Shown here one piece after another: positions 45,179 through 54,181 of a stretch of DNA of 64,000 bases. A program made the translations under genes and the position numbers. Position 1 is the first letter of the stretch, and every line of letters starts with the position of its first letter. The notes beneath the pieces are model-generated. The model did not search any database. It was not told the origin of the DNA and was given only the letters and a program-made list of their open reading frames with translations. Source of the DNA: Sphingobacteriales bacterium 50-39 (GTDB lineage: Bacteria; Bacteroidota; Bacteroidia; Chitinophagales; Chitinophagaceae); assembly GCA_001898505.1 (NCBI GenBank), contig MKTZ01000005.1:83363-147362 (forward strand), read 5' to 3'.

Positions 45179-46042
45179 ATGAAAACACTCATCAAACAGT
45201 TGGAAATGCTGGGCTTTCAAGACGCCCTGTCGGGGATCGAGCAGCGGCTTGAAGACCTGCCGTCATTTGCCCTCCACTATCATGCAACACGGATGAATAA
45301 TGAACCTGTGTTGTTCATCCCCGCCATGACAAGAAAAGGATTCAACGATTACCAGCTGAATGCATTCCAGTTGGGCAGGATCCTCGTTCCGGAAAAGTCC
45401 GTAGCCGGTATCAACACAGCGGATCTGGAAAAGCGGATTCAATCTTTTGACTGGATGAAACAGTATCGCAGCTTTAGCCTCGAAGAACGGTCAAAGATTG
45501 ACGGCATCTGGAACGACTATTGGCTGCTGGCAAAGGAACCGGCTGGAAAGGATATACAAGCGCGCCTTTTTCTTAAATACTGGAAGGATTCAGAGATGGG
45601 GTCCGGTGCGCCGCGTGCAGGACTGGTACCGGAGGATTTTATGACGTACCACCGGTTCCCGGTAACGGACCAATTGTCTTTCACAGCGGGGGAGGCGTTC
45701 AGCCTGCTGGGAGGGAAACCGGTGCAAAAAACTTCCGGTCCACAAAGCAGCCCTGCCTTCGGGCAATGGTTCATGCTGCTCCAGGACGAAGCACCTTTCC
45801 AGGGAAAATCGTCCCTGTTCCAGTTTAATGAAACATACCGGGGAGAACTTGACCGGCAGGGTAAGCCTGCGGCAGTAGTGGCTTATCGCTATGATGACCA
45901 GCTCAACAGGTACCCCCTAACGGCTGCGGAGCAGAGTAAGGTCTCACAGGCAAGTACCCATAATAAAAATATGATACGCGGAGACATATTCGAGGAAATA
46001 GTCTCACCAGCCGTTGGCCAGCGCAAACTGACGGCCCGCTGA
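45179..46042 (+). CDS. DUF3945-like protein 1 of a five-gene family
   Basis: This 287-residue cytoplasmic protein is the first of five adjacent paralogues. Modules seen are TRKGFNDYQLNAFQLGRIL, VAGINTADLEKRIQSFDWMKQY, ARLFLKYWKDSEMG and LSFTAGEAFSLLGGKPVQ followed by a FGQWFMLLQDE beta-segment. The same modules in the same order recur in the following four genes. DUF3945-type proteins are common on Bacteroidota conjugative elements, but no biochemical role is known. Confidence 0.68.
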   Translation: MKTLIKQLEMLGFQDALSGIEQRLEDLPSFALHYHATRMNNEPVLFIPAMTRKGFNDYQLNAFQLGRILVPEKSVAGINTADLEKRIQSFDWMKQYRSFSLEERSKIDGIWNDYWLLAKEPAGKDIQARLFLKYWKDSEMGSGAPRAGLVPEDFMTYHRFPVTDQLSFTAGEAFSLLGGKPVQKTSGPQSSPAFGQWFMLLQDEAPFQGKSSLFQFNETYRGELDRQGKPAAVVAYRYDDQLNRYPLTAAEQSKVSQASTHNKNMIRGDIFEEIVSPAVGQRKLTAR

Positions 46043-46044
46043 CA

Positions 46045-47376
46045 ATGCACTATTTAAATAAAACTGAGGTTATGGATATTGAAGCGAAGGATTCGATCAC
46101 CGTTTACAATCTATTGCAGGCGGCTATGCAGGAAGACCACCAATGGGTTGCCATCCCGGGCGATAAACCTGTGCTCTCGCCGAGTGACATCAAAGCTTAT
46201 TCAACTTTTGCCAATGCTGCAGAAGCGACGGAAAAACCCACAGATCATTTATTACTTCTTTTTGCCGTATTTGTCGAACTGAGCCAGGCAATGGAATATA
46301 GGGAAACAAAAAAAGCGTCAAAACCTTTGCCTACCCATATCAACCTGGACTTGGAGAAAATAGCCCAGGCTACAGCACAGGAGGCTCAGGTCCAGCGAAA
46401 GGTAGAATTTATACTGGCGCAAATTGGTCCGTATGGTTTTGGCAAAGAGCTGGCATTTGATCTCCGTTTTGAATTGCAGTTCAATAAGCCCTCCTTTACC
46501 GTCAACAGCAGCATGCAGCAGGATAACCAAAAGCTCTCCTATCAATTATTTTTCCGGGAAGCAGACGGCCCCGTGCTGGATGGTTTCAAGGCTATTTTAC
46601 GAAGCCCGCTTCCCCCCTCCACTGGCGCCTTTGGCATCATCAATGTAAACCAGTTGGACAGGCGTATGTCAAAAGTTGACTGGGAGAACGAACTGCTGGA
46701 CAACAAACAAAGGCCCGAGGATCCGTTCATCTCGGACAGCAAGGAAGTGCCGGGCATTCTTAAAGCACTGGAAGTGTTGGAGGCCCACAGCCTGGCCGCC
46801 AGGGAAATAGCAGCGCTGTTAAAATTCAAATATTGGGAAGGTACGCCAAATGAGCACCTCGTGCCATTCTTAAAAGCCCACCAGCTCGAATTTAATAACA
46901 GCATTTCAGTGAAGCCTGGAAAAGATCCCATGTTCACAAAATCAATGTCCGCAAATCTCCTGTTCGGGCGTGCGGTGGGTATCACGGGTGATAATGACAT
47001 CACGCTCTGGCACCAGCTCAAAGCCGGAAGGTTTCGTGTTTTTGAAGAAACGGGCAACCTTGTCGAAAAAACGATGGAAAAGCTGCCCCTGGAATTCAGC
47101 AGCGTTCAAGATAAGCATGATCTACTGGCTAAACTTCGAAACGGCGACCCGGTAGAGGTCATTTTTAAAAAAGAGGGGGTTACTGACCTGCCGGCCCGAA
47201 TCGAAGTGGATCCTTCCAGGGGCATCCAGGCTCGTTTAAAGGGTACCATTGTAAGCGTGGTCGAGGAATTCACTCATGGCATGCCTGGTGTAGAGAAATC
47301 GGCCCATCCGGTAGTTCGGGCACCCTCTGCCGGTTTGGATGAGCAAACTCATCCAACAAGGAGTCATAAACGATAA
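46045..47376 (+). CDS. DUF3945-like protein 2
   Basis: The 443-residue protein may start at ATG 46045 or 46072; the latter (MDIEAKDSITVYNLL) follows TGAGGTT and may be the real one. An extra N-terminal domain (LLQAAMQEDHQWVAIPGDKPVL) resembles that of the small protein at 51532. The shared modules follow: IINVNQLDRRMSKVDWENEL, LLKFKYWEGTPNEHLVPFL, ANLLFGRAVGIT and KLPLEFSSVQDKHDLLAKLRNGDPVEVIF. The C-terminus is basic. No signal peptide or catalytic motif is seen. Confidence 0.68.
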   Translation: MHYLNKTEVMDIEAKDSITVYNLLQAAMQEDHQWVAIPGDKPVLSPSDIKAYSTFANAAEATEKPTDHLLLLFAVFVELSQAMEYRETKKASKPLPTHINLDLEKIAQATAQEAQVQRKVEFILAQIGPYGFGKELAFDLRFELQFNKPSFTVNSSMQQDNQKLSYQLFFREADGPVLDGFKAILRSPLPPSTGAFGIINVNQLDRRMSKVDWENELLDNKQRPEDPFISDSKEVPGILKALEVLEAHSLAAREIAALLKFKYWEGTPNEHLVPFLKAHQLEFNNSISVKPGKDPMFTKSMSANLLFGRAVGITGDNDITLWHQLKAGRFRVFEETGNLVEKTMEKLPLEFSSVQDKHDLLAKLRNGDPVEVIFKKEGVTDLPARIEVDPSRGIQARLKGTIVSVVEEFTHGMPGVEKSAHPVVRAPSAGLDEQTHPTRSHKR

Positions 47377-47399
47377 TTAAACATAAAAATTTGTCAATC

Positions 47400-48224
47400 A
47401 TGGAAAACGAAAAAAGCAACCTTGAAGTATTGAGCGACCTGCTCAAATACCAGGGATTTGGTGAAGAACCTAAACTTCTTAATGCGCTTAAAGAAAATGT
47501 AGTATCGGGGAGAAAGGAATTCACTCTTCAACATGAAGCGCAGTTCAAGGAACAAGATAAACTTATTAACGCTGTGCTGCACTTCAGGAAATCCGACCAG
47601 ACAGGCATGGTATACTTTAATAAGTTCGATGCCACGGTGGAAAATCCCAAAGATCCTGAGAAAAGCAGGTCACATACTTTTTACATTTCAAAAGGGATTG
47701 GCGTTACCCTGAAAGAAGCATTCAATCTTTTGGAAGGCAGGGCCGTCAGAAGAGATATGATCGGGGCAGAAACCCAGCAAAAATACAATGCCTGGCTGTT
47801 GTTGGACTTCCGTGAAAAGGATGCCCATAACAATTATAAAATGGACCGGTTTACAGAGGGCTATGGTTTCAACCTGAAAGAAAAACTCGCCGAGCTACCC
47901 ATTAAGTTCCAATACGAAGACGGCCCGTCGCGATTACTAAAGAACCTCGAAAAAGGGAATTTGGTAACCGTGACCTATTCCCACGATGGCCACACAGCAG
48001 AAGGTACGATCTCCGCCAACGTCCGGTATAAGAACATCAATGAGTCAAAAAGCCTCCGTGAATTCCGTAAGGAACACATGGGCCAGGAAAATACTGTTTC
48101 CACTAAGAAGGAGAACGATGCACCTGGCAAACAAAAAAAAACGAACAAAGGGAATAAAAAAGAAGAACCTGGCGAAAAAGTGCCAGAGGGCGTAGGCGAG
48201 GTAAAAAAGACAAGGCACAAGTAA
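47400..48224 (+). CDS. DUF3945-like protein 3 with basic tail
   Basis: The 274-residue protein starts at ATG 47400 (MENEKSNLEVLSDLLKYQGFG). It carries the second half of the family plan: GVTLKEAFNLLEGRAVRR, YNAWLLLDFREKDAHNNYKM, YGFNLKEKLAELPIKFQYED, LLKNLEKGNLVTVTYSHDG. The last 45 residues are Lys/Glu-rich and disordered. The N-terminus LLKYQGFGEEPKLLNAL parallels the QLEMLGFQDALSGIE start of protein 1. Confidence 0.68.
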   Translation: MENEKSNLEVLSDLLKYQGFGEEPKLLNALKENVVSGRKEFTLQHEAQFKEQDKLINAVLHFRKSDQTGMVYFNKFDATVENPKDPEKSRSHTFYISKGIGVTLKEAFNLLEGRAVRRDMIGAETQQKYNAWLLLDFREKDAHNNYKMDRFTEGYGFNLKEKLAELPIKFQYEDGPSRLLKNLEKGNLVTVTYSHDGHTAEGTISANVRYKNINESKSLREFRKEHMGQENTVSTKKENDAPGKQKKTNKGNKKEEPGEKVPEGVGEVKKTRHK

Positions 48225-48235
48225 AAACTTGAACA

Positions 48236-49750
48236 ATGCAACAGGAAAAGCAGAACCGGGTTGAGGCGGTCATGAAGAACAGCATGCAGCGAGGTGACAG
48301 CCGGGTACGTGGCCTCGCTCGGCATGATCAACAGTTGGAACACCTGGAAAAAGGAGTCCAGTTGATAGACCGGATACCAGGCCAGACGGCTGAGGAACAC
48401 AAAAGTGCTCAAAAGGCAAAAAAAGACCTTGCCCGCAGGATGAGGCCTTCCCGGCTGTATATCCTGGAGCGAATCTTCTCGGATATGAATGGCGTGATCG
48501 GAAAGTTCTTCTATGCGATGTTTAGAACGATGCGGGAACACCGGGAACGGAACCGTCGGCCGGCCGCAGAACCTTTACCCGCCAGGGAACGCCAGGAACA
48601 CCTCGGAAGTGCTAAGAGCCAGGCTAAAAGTGCTGGCAAAAAAGAATCCGAGGTTAAGTTCAAGCCATCCAGGCCAAAGGTAATCCTGGGCCATTTGCAG
48701 CGAACCATTGAGCGGTCGGGATATGGGAACGGGCTACCGCCCGAAGCGCAGATCGCTGTTTTAGGCAACGAACCCTCCTTTAGCCTTTCCCGCACTGCCG
48801 GTATCGGCCCGGACCAGGTAAAGCGCACAACAGTATTTGAAAAAGGCAGCTATTCAGGGCGATACTACCCTGCGGAAATTCAGGCAACGTTAAAAAAATA
48901 CGTGCACCTGGATACCGAGGGGGTCAAAGAAGTGAATGGCAAGGACCTGGACAGGAAAATGCGGGCGGTGAATTGGAAGCACGATTTCACCCAGCCGGGC
49001 GTCCTTGTCTCTAATAACCCAGTTGAGAACAAGCGAATGTTGGCGCAGGTTAACAACATCTTCGGGCAATTGTTCCAACTTTTAACTAGTTCGGACCCGA
49101 AAGCCAATGCCCTTCACGACCAATTGGCCTATAAATATTTCGCTGACACCCCAAGCGAAAGGTTGATCCCCAATATGGCAGAATTGAAACGAATGAATGA
49201 GACGTCCCTCGTACTGGACCAACGGTCTCCTGGAGAGGCAAATTTCACCGACCAGCAGCTCTACAACCTGCTGAATGGCCACCCCGTTAAACCGGAAGCC
49301 TCCGACAAATGGTACCAGGTTACAGGAGGGGCCAGTGAAAAAAATGGAATGAATAGTGTCAAGGAAGTTCGATTACAAAAGCCGTTTCACCTGGAGGCAG
49401 CGCTTCACCGCGCAGGGGCTGGCGATATTGTTAAGTCACCTGAATTTCCCGCCCTTAAAAAAGAATTGGAAAACGGGAATACTGTGCGTGCGGATGTCGT
49501 CCAGCAAGGGATTCATGCGCATCGGATGATCCGGGCAAACCCAGCAAATGCTAACATCATTATTGATTGGGAGGACAGCAGCAAAAGACAACTGTTCCAG
49601 CCGTCAGAAAACCAGATCGCTGCATTCCACAAATACAATGCTGTCCATGCTGGCGTGAAAGCAAATGGAGAGCATGGCCAATCAAAGGTGGTCGCCATGG
49701 AACCAGCTCCTGGCGAAGGGCTGGGCCAAAGCAAGAGGCCGAGGAGTTAA
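48236..49750 (+). CDS. DUF3945-like protein 4 with charged N-terminal region
   Basis: The 504-residue protein has an N-terminal ~150 residues that are strongly basic and helical (RRMRPSRLYILERIFSDMNGVIGKFFYAMFRTMREHRERNRR). The family modules follow: NGKDLDRKMRAVNWKHDF, LAYKYFADTPSERLIPNM, FTDQQLYNLLNGHPVKPE, FPALKKELENGNTVRADVV. It is the best match in the array to DUF3945/DUF4099-type proteins. Nucleic-acid binding is plausible from charge alone. Confidence 0.68.
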   Translation: MQQEKQNRVEAVMKNSMQRGDSRVRGLARHDQQLEHLEKGVQLIDRIPGQTAEEHKSAQKAKKDLARRMRPSRLYILERIFSDMNGVIGKFFYAMFRTMREHRERNRRPAAEPLPARERQEHLGSAKSQAKSAGKKESEVKFKPSRPKVILGHLQRTIERSGYGNGLPPEAQIAVLGNEPSFSLSRTAGIGPDQVKRTTVFEKGSYSGRYYPAEIQATLKKYVHLDTEGVKEVNGKDLDRKMRAVNWKHDFTQPGVLVSNNPVENKRMLAQVNNIFGQLFQLLTSSDPKANALHDQLAYKYFADTPSERLIPNMAELKRMNETSLVLDQRSPGEANFTDQQLYNLLNGHPVKPEASDKWYQVTGGASEKNGMNSVKEVRLQKPFHLEAALHRAGAGDIVKSPEFPALKKELENGNTVRADVVQQGIHAHRMIRANPANANIIIDWEDSSKRQLFQPSENQIAAFHKYNAVHAGVKANGEHGQSKVVAMEPAPGEGLGQSKRPRS

Positions 49751-49767
49751 CATCAAAAACAAATTAT

Positions 49768-51192
49768 ATGCAGAGCACCAAAAATGCCAGCAAACCCGAA
49801 CAGTATCTGGAGATTCCTATGAAGGACATGGAAGAGATATTGGCCAACATGGAAAATGCCCTTTCAAATCAGTATGAATGGATTGGTTGGAGGCAGTCAT
49901 ACCATCACGACCACACGTTTTACTACCTCCCCGACCAGGAGGCCGCCCAGGATTTTTGCTGGGACACATCTCCTTTGCTATATGCATCGGCAATAAAGCT
50001 AGAGCCATTCTACCACAAGATCAAGGATGCGTTAGACCCCTTGGATTTTGAGCCTCCGCTAACAGGAAACATCAAAGTGCCCACCGCAGGTATAGAGGTT
50101 GCCGATCCAGCAAAAAGCCGCTTTCGAAAAGATTTCCTGGCTATAGGTATCGCCCTGGAATATATGGGCATGCTGTACAATGACATCCTGCCTCAATTGA
50201 AAGACCAAATACGGGGGAAGAAGGACCCCATCCTGTTGAATCAAAGGATCTATTATGGAGGGCATGAGATAACCGGGAAATTTGAATTTGCCAGGAACCA
50301 GGAGGGCGAGTTTAACCTGCACTCCATACACCTAAAGGGTATCCTGATCGATGATGTTACTATTGCGGGCATCAATACCGGCGAACTTGATAAAGAGGCC
50401 AGGGAACTGACAGGCAAAGACTGGACAGACGACATATCAGCACCTTTGGATGAACGGTACGACAAACGGCTGTTCGACGGGTTAGACGCGAAGCTATCTA
50501 TGCTCGAAAGCACGGAAGAGGGAAAAATCATCGCCGGTAAGATACGCGCAAAATATGATTACGGGGAACCTTTCCCGGGAACTGCCGTGGAACAAAGCCA
50601 GCATTTTATCGCTCGCCCTGGTTTTACGCTTGACCACGCTTTGAATCTATTTTTAGGCCGGGATGTCATGTTAAACATCCCGGGCCAGCCCGAAGGAATA
50701 AGAGCTTGGTTCAAGCTTGATCCTGTGTTAAAGGACGATAAAGGGAATGCGTATCTACTTCAGTATGGGCCCCAGCACAATTTCAATATCCAGGAGGCCA
50801 TTGAAAACCTTCCAAGGGCATACAACAAGCACTTTATTCAGGTCCCAAGCAAACTTGAGGAGGGTTACGGACAGCCTGCTGATCTCATCATAGGGGGTGT
50901 TAAACACACGGTAAACGTGGTAGCAAACCCTGCTAATGGTAACCTGAAGATTTATGAAGGGATAGAGGCCAAAAGAGAATTACTAGTTATGCCCGAAACG
51001 ATAGCAGCTGCTGACAAGGGATTTGTGTATGCCTATGACACAGATTTACGTCCATTGAAATATCCTTCTGAGCATTTGGCTGAAGACAATAAACGGTCTA
51101 CTGTTAAAGCGAAAATCAGGGAGTGGCTGGAAGGAGATCCTCCGGAACACGAACAGCAGCAGGAAAGAAACACCTCAGCAAGGATTAAATAA
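49768..51192 (+). CDS. DUF3945-like protein 5
   Basis: The 474-residue protein starts at ATG 49768 (MQSTKNASKPEQYLEI), 17 bp after the previous stop; the longer frame overlaps that gene. An N-terminal domain (MEEILANMENALSNQYEWIGWRQSYHHDHTFYYL) resembles those of proteins 2 and 51532. The modules follow: VTIAGINTGELDKEARELTGKDW, IRAKYDYGEPFPG, FTLDHALNLFLGRDVMLN, FNIQEAIENLPRAYNKHF and a closing NVVANPANGNLKIYEG. NPAN also appears in protein 4 near its end. Confidence 0.68.
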   Translation: MQSTKNASKPEQYLEIPMKDMEEILANMENALSNQYEWIGWRQSYHHDHTFYYLPDQEAAQDFCWDTSPLLYASAIKLEPFYHKIKDALDPLDFEPPLTGNIKVPTAGIEVADPAKSRFRKDFLAIGIALEYMGMLYNDILPQLKDQIRGKKDPILLNQRIYYGGHEITGKFEFARNQEGEFNLHSIHLKGILIDDVTIAGINTGELDKEARELTGKDWTDDISAPLDERYDKRLFDGLDAKLSMLESTEEGKIIAGKIRAKYDYGEPFPGTAVEQSQHFIARPGFTLDHALNLFLGRDVMLNIPGQPEGIRAWFKLDPVLKDDKGNAYLLQYGPQHNFNIQEAIENLPRAYNKHFIQVPSKLEEGYGQPADLIIGGVKHTVNVVANPANGNLKIYEGIEAKRELLVMPETIAAADKGFVYAYDTDLRPLKYPSEHLAEDNKRSTVKAKIREWLEGDPPEHEQQQERNTSARIK

Positions 51193-51203
51193 ATCATGTT
51201 TAT

Positions 51204-51527
51204 ATGTACACAGAAAAAATATTGGGGTTCTTTGCGGCCTCCCAAAATGACTTTCGGATCAACGCCATTCATATAGCCTTATATCTCGCACTGTTCCAGT
51301 TATGGTATAAAAACAACGGTAGAGATCCAGTTTCCTTCTCGAAGCAGGAGCTCATGAAAGCCGCTAAAATCAATGGCCGGGCAACCTATCACAGGTGCAT
51401 CCGGGAATTGCATGAATACGGCTATATCTCGTATGTTCCCTCACATCACCCGGTGTTGGGAAGTATTGCATTTCTTGACAAAACCGGCAGCCCCGACTCT
51501 GTCACCTATTTACCTGAAAAAAAATAA
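51204..51527 (+). CDS. small winged-helix-like DNA-binding protein of the element
   Basis: The 107-residue protein begins MYTEKILGFFAASQNDFRINAIHIALYLALFQLWYKN, then FSKQELMKAAKINGRATYHRCIRELHEYGYISYVPSHHPVLGS. The second part reads as a winged helix (recognition helix near RATYHRCI and wing HHPVLGS). Such small regulators recur on Bacteroidota conjugative elements. The target is unknown. Confidence 0.65.
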   Translation: MYTEKILGFFAASQNDFRINAIHIALYLALFQLWYKNNGRDPVSFSKQELMKAAKINGRATYHRCIRELHEYGYISYVPSHHPVLGSIAFLDKTGSPDSVTYLPEKK

Positions 51528-51531
51528 TTGT

Positions 51532-51870
51532 ATGGAAACAGAACATGTAATCGAGGGAGATGCGCTTGCAATGATGAAAGTTGCTATCGAACTACATCAC
51601 CACCACTGGGTTGCTTACAATTCGGCAGTCTACTTCATCAATTGTGACGAGGTCTTATTTTTTAAGCACAAAGAAGAGGCCGATGAATTTTGCATGAACA
51701 ACATCAGTGAATTTGACATTTTTCAAACGATAGAGGCGGCCACTTTAGCGGAGGCAGTTCAGCAAATTAAATTAGGAGAATGCTACGACTGTTCGGTCGG
51801 CCGGGAGGAACGAAACAGGGGGGACATGGATGACCTGGACATGTCCCGCGGGAAAGGCCATCGCTTATAA
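51532..51870 (+). CDS. small hypothetical protein with the N-terminal module of the DUF3945-like family
   Basis: The 112-residue protein starts at ATG 51532, five bases after the previous stop. It consists of the module LAMMKVAIELHHHHWVAYNSAVYFINCDEVLFFKHKEEADEFCMNN, comparable to the N-terminal domains of the proteins at 46045 and 49768. The C-terminus has an EAVQQIKLGECYDCSVG segment and an acidic tail. It looks like a free-standing copy of that domain. Confidence 0.6.
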   Translation: METEHVIEGDALAMMKVAIELHHHHWVAYNSAVYFINCDEVLFFKHKEEADEFCMNNISEFDIFQTIEAATLAEAVQQIKLGECYDCSVGREERNRGDMDDLDMSRGKGHRL

Positions 51871-51879
51871 AATGAATTA

Positions 51880-51986
51880 GCAGCAGGAAAAGGACGCAAG
51901 CCCTGCGGGAGCGCAGGATTGCCAGCGACAATGCTGCTGGCTGGGATAGGCCAGGTAGGGTTTCGAAAGAAGCCCTACCATTTTTG
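51880..51986 (+). ncRNA. candidate structured RNA or 3' region with terminator
   Basis: Three successive hairpins are visible: CCTGCG/CGCAGG with loop GGAG (51902-51917), CTGGC/GCCAG (51937-51954) and GTAGGGTTT/AAGCCCTAC (51955-51978, one G-U pair) followed by TTTTT. CAGCAG at 51881 can also pair with CTGCTG at 51934. The last hairpin is a good intrinsic terminator for the accessory operon. The others could be a small RNA, or an origin-of-transfer structure. Confidence 0.35.
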
Positions 51987-52060
51987 CGATTAAAGCGATA
52001 GTCAAAGTAAGCCCAACCAAATTAAAAAAGGACGTGAAGTTATAACAGTGAGGGAGAGTT

Positions 52061-52900
52061 ATGAGGGAATGGATCAATAGAATTCACGAAGGGGATTGCC
52101 TTTTCCTGCTGCCCCGGATACCGGACAACAGCATTGACCTGGTGCTTTGCGACCTTCCCTACGGGTTGACCCAAAATCCCTGGGACAAAGTCATTGACCT
52201 TGTCCGGCTTTGGGCGGAATATCGCCGGGTATTAAAAGAAAACGGTGTTATAGTATTGACCAGCCAGGGAAAATTTACTGCTGAATTGATCCTTAGCAAT
52301 GTTGGCTGGTTCAAATATAAGTTCATCTGGATAAAATCATCACCGACTAATTTCCTGAATGCGAAAAAACAACCGTTGCGGCGGCATGAGGATATTTGCG
52401 TCTTTTACAATGGCCGCCCGCCTTACAACCCACAGATGATCAAAGGGCGGGCTTACGACAAAGGCATCGACAGTGACCGGAAGAGCGGTAGCTACGGAAT
52501 ATTCCGGGCCAAAAGAAAGAGAAATTATGCCGGGCTTTATTATCCGAACGACGTCCTCTTTTTCGACGAATACGCACATTACGATTGGGTTTATTTTAAA
52601 CGCGCCCAGTCCGAAGGAGCCGTTTATCATCCTAATCAAAAACCCGTCGACCTGGGCCGGTACCTGGTAAGGACCTTTTCTTCCCCAGGCGCAATCGTCC
52701 TGGATAATGCCTGCGGCAGCGGCAGTTTCCTTGTATCGGCGGTGCTCGAACATAGGAGATTTATTGGGATCGAGCTCAATCAGCACGCTTTTTCTTTAAA
52801 GACAAGGCCGGTCGATTTTATCAAAATCTGTAACCGGCGGGTCAACGCAGCCTACCGGGTACTTGCAGCGAGGGACAATCAATTACCATTGTTTTGGTGA
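52061..52900 (+). CDS. site-specific adenine DNA methyltransferase (beta class)
   Basis: The 279-residue protein has catalytic motif DLPYG near residue 30 (a DPPY variant) ahead of the SAM-binding motif LDNACGSGSFLVSAVLEHRRFIGIELN near 213, the motif order of beta-class enzymes. The middle part (YDKGIDSDRKSGSYGIFRAKRKRNY) probably holds target recognition. No restriction endonuclease gene is adjacent, so it acts alone, possibly to mask element DNA from host restriction. Confidence 0.87.
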   Translation: MREWINRIHEGDCLFLLPRIPDNSIDLVLCDLPYGLTQNPWDKVIDLVRLWAEYRRVLKENGVIVLTSQGKFTAELILSNVGWFKYKFIWIKSSPTNFLNAKKQPLRRHEDICVFYNGRPPYNPQMIKGRAYDKGIDSDRKSGSYGIFRAKRKRNYAGLYYPNDVLFFDEYAHYDWVYFKRAQSEGAVYHPNQKPVDLGRYLVRTFSSPGAIVLDNACGSGSFLVSAVLEHRRFIGIELNQHAFSLKTRPVDFIKICNRRVNAAYRVLAARDNQLPLFW

Positions 52901-52929
52901 AGAATGAATTGTGAAGGAGGTAGTTTATC

Positions 52930-53268
52930 ATGGAAGCAATAATTGTGACGAGTGAAGCGGATCTCAGGCACCTGATCCGGGAGATCATAAGGGAAGAATT
53001 AAAAAATTTTGCTGCCGATACACGAAATGAACCCATTCAGCCTGATGAAGCACTGATGACGCGCCTTGAAATGGCGGAATTCCTCAAAATCTCTGTCGTG
53101 ACGCTTCGTGATTGGGTGAACCGCGGCCTTCCCTGTATCCGGAATGGGCGGCGCGTGCTGTTCCAAAAATCCGAAGTACTGGAAGCCATCAAAGGCCACC
53201 AGCCAAGACAAGCCCGGCACAAAAAGCGTTCCGGCGAAATTCCAGTAAAATCATATCGGAAAGAGTAA
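52930..53268 (+). CDS. excisionase-like helix-turn-helix protein
   Basis: The 112-residue protein has an N-terminal helix (LRHLIREIIREELKNF) followed by a MerR/excisionase winged helix: LMTRLEMAEFLKISVVTLRDWVNRGLPCIRNGRRVLFQKSEVLEAI. The tail is basic. Small HTH proteins of this kind serve as recombination directionality factors or integrase-gene regulators in Bacteroidota elements. The position near the integrase supports that. The plus-strand orientation is opposite to the integrase. Confidence 0.8.
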   Translation: MEAIIVTSEADLRHLIREIIREELKNFAADTRNEPIQPDEALMTRLEMAEFLKISVVTLRDWVNRGLPCIRNGRRVLFQKSEVLEAIKGHQPRQARHKKRSGEIPVKSYRKE

Positions 53269-53301
53269 TGATGCCTGCAACCCGGCTGGAACAGGGTTTA
53301 T

Positions 53302-53853
53302 CTAATTATAGTATGCAAGCAATGCAGTATATTCTTTTCCTGTCAACCGAAGATAATCAGCCAAAAAAGCTGCACCGGCCCTTAATAGAAATGGGTATTT
53401 GTTTTTTACCAGGTTAAAGCGGTCTGCAGGTGCCTCCAACCAAATGTCTGTGCGCTTTTGAATGTCTGCCGCCGCAACCATCGTAAATGCGAAGTGTCCC
53501 CATCCAAAAGACGGGAATTTGCCGCATAGCTCATCGACCTCGCCAGGAAGCAGGTAATACAACCCGGTCGGCTCGGTTGCCTGAATACAAACCCCCATCC
53601 TATCCTCAGATTCCGTTGAACAATCTGTTAATAGCACACAAGCTCCTTCAGGTAAAAGGTCATATACTTCAACGCCGTTGGCGCCGCGTTTGGTTTTCTT
53701 TATAAAGCCGCTTTCGATAAAAATCCAGGTGCTCTTAGGCAACCCTCCATGGAGGGTTTCTTTGGGCAGTAGAAGGCGGTAATGGGCCGTTGCTCTCAAG
53801 GCGGTGCGTACCGCATCGTCGGTCACTTTCAGTGAGGTAAACAATTTATCCAT
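53302..53853 (-). CDS. Crp/Fnr-like cNMP-binding-domain protein, HTH not obvious
   Basis: The 183-residue protein begins MDKLFTSLKVTDDAVRTALRATAHYRLLLPKETL and continues with a beta-barrel region (STWIFIESGFIKKTKRGANGVEVYDLLPEGACVLL). The C-terminal helices (FPFLLRAGAAFLADYLRLTGKEYTALL) are where a recognition helix should be. It may sense a signal for element excision. It is transcribed toward the excisionase gene and away from the integrase. Confidence 0.65.
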   Translation of the reverse strand: MDKLFTSLKVTDDAVRTALRATAHYRLLLPKETLHGGLPKSTWIFIESGFIKKTKRGANGVEVYDLLPEGACVLLTDCSTESEDRMGVCIQATEPTGLYYLLPGEVDELCGKFPSFGWGHFAFTMVAAADIQKRTDIWLEAPADRFNLVKNKYPFLLRAGAAFLADYLRLTGKEYTALLAYYN

Positions 53854-53949
53854 AGGTTAAGCAGGGTTCCATAAACCCCTCCCAAAATTATCGTAAAACT
53901 TGATGATGGCTTGTTAAAAAATCCGCCATCTTCAATTCGTGCCCCTGTT

Positions 53950-53975
53950 AAAAAAGGCCGGCGTTTAGGCCGGCC
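53950..53975 (-). terminator. intrinsic terminator on the minus strand
   Basis: GGCCGGC (53956-53962) pairs with GCCGGCC (53969-53975) around a six-base loop. On the minus strand the hairpin is followed by six T, the complement of the A-run ending at 53955. It ends transcription coming from the integrase gene about 200 bp upstream. The sequence between (53976-54181) shows no supported gene. Confidence 0.65.
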
Positions 53976-54181
53976 CTCCCGAATATATTAAAATTTTCCT
54001 CTTTTACCTTACGATGCGGCAACGTCTTAAGAACGATTTTTTTCATCGCCTTAAAGTAGGCCACCCCATCTCTCACTGTGTTTTCATTTTCAAGGGTGCA
54101 ATTAACCCCAAAGGAAAGAACAGAACTCACAGGGCAAAACACCTGCCCTCACTTACCTTGATTAATAAGGATTAATGGGGA

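Noticed and set aside
53948..54142. 64-codon minus-strand frame downstream of the integrase
   Set aside because: It ends inside the terminator hairpin and has no recognisable content.
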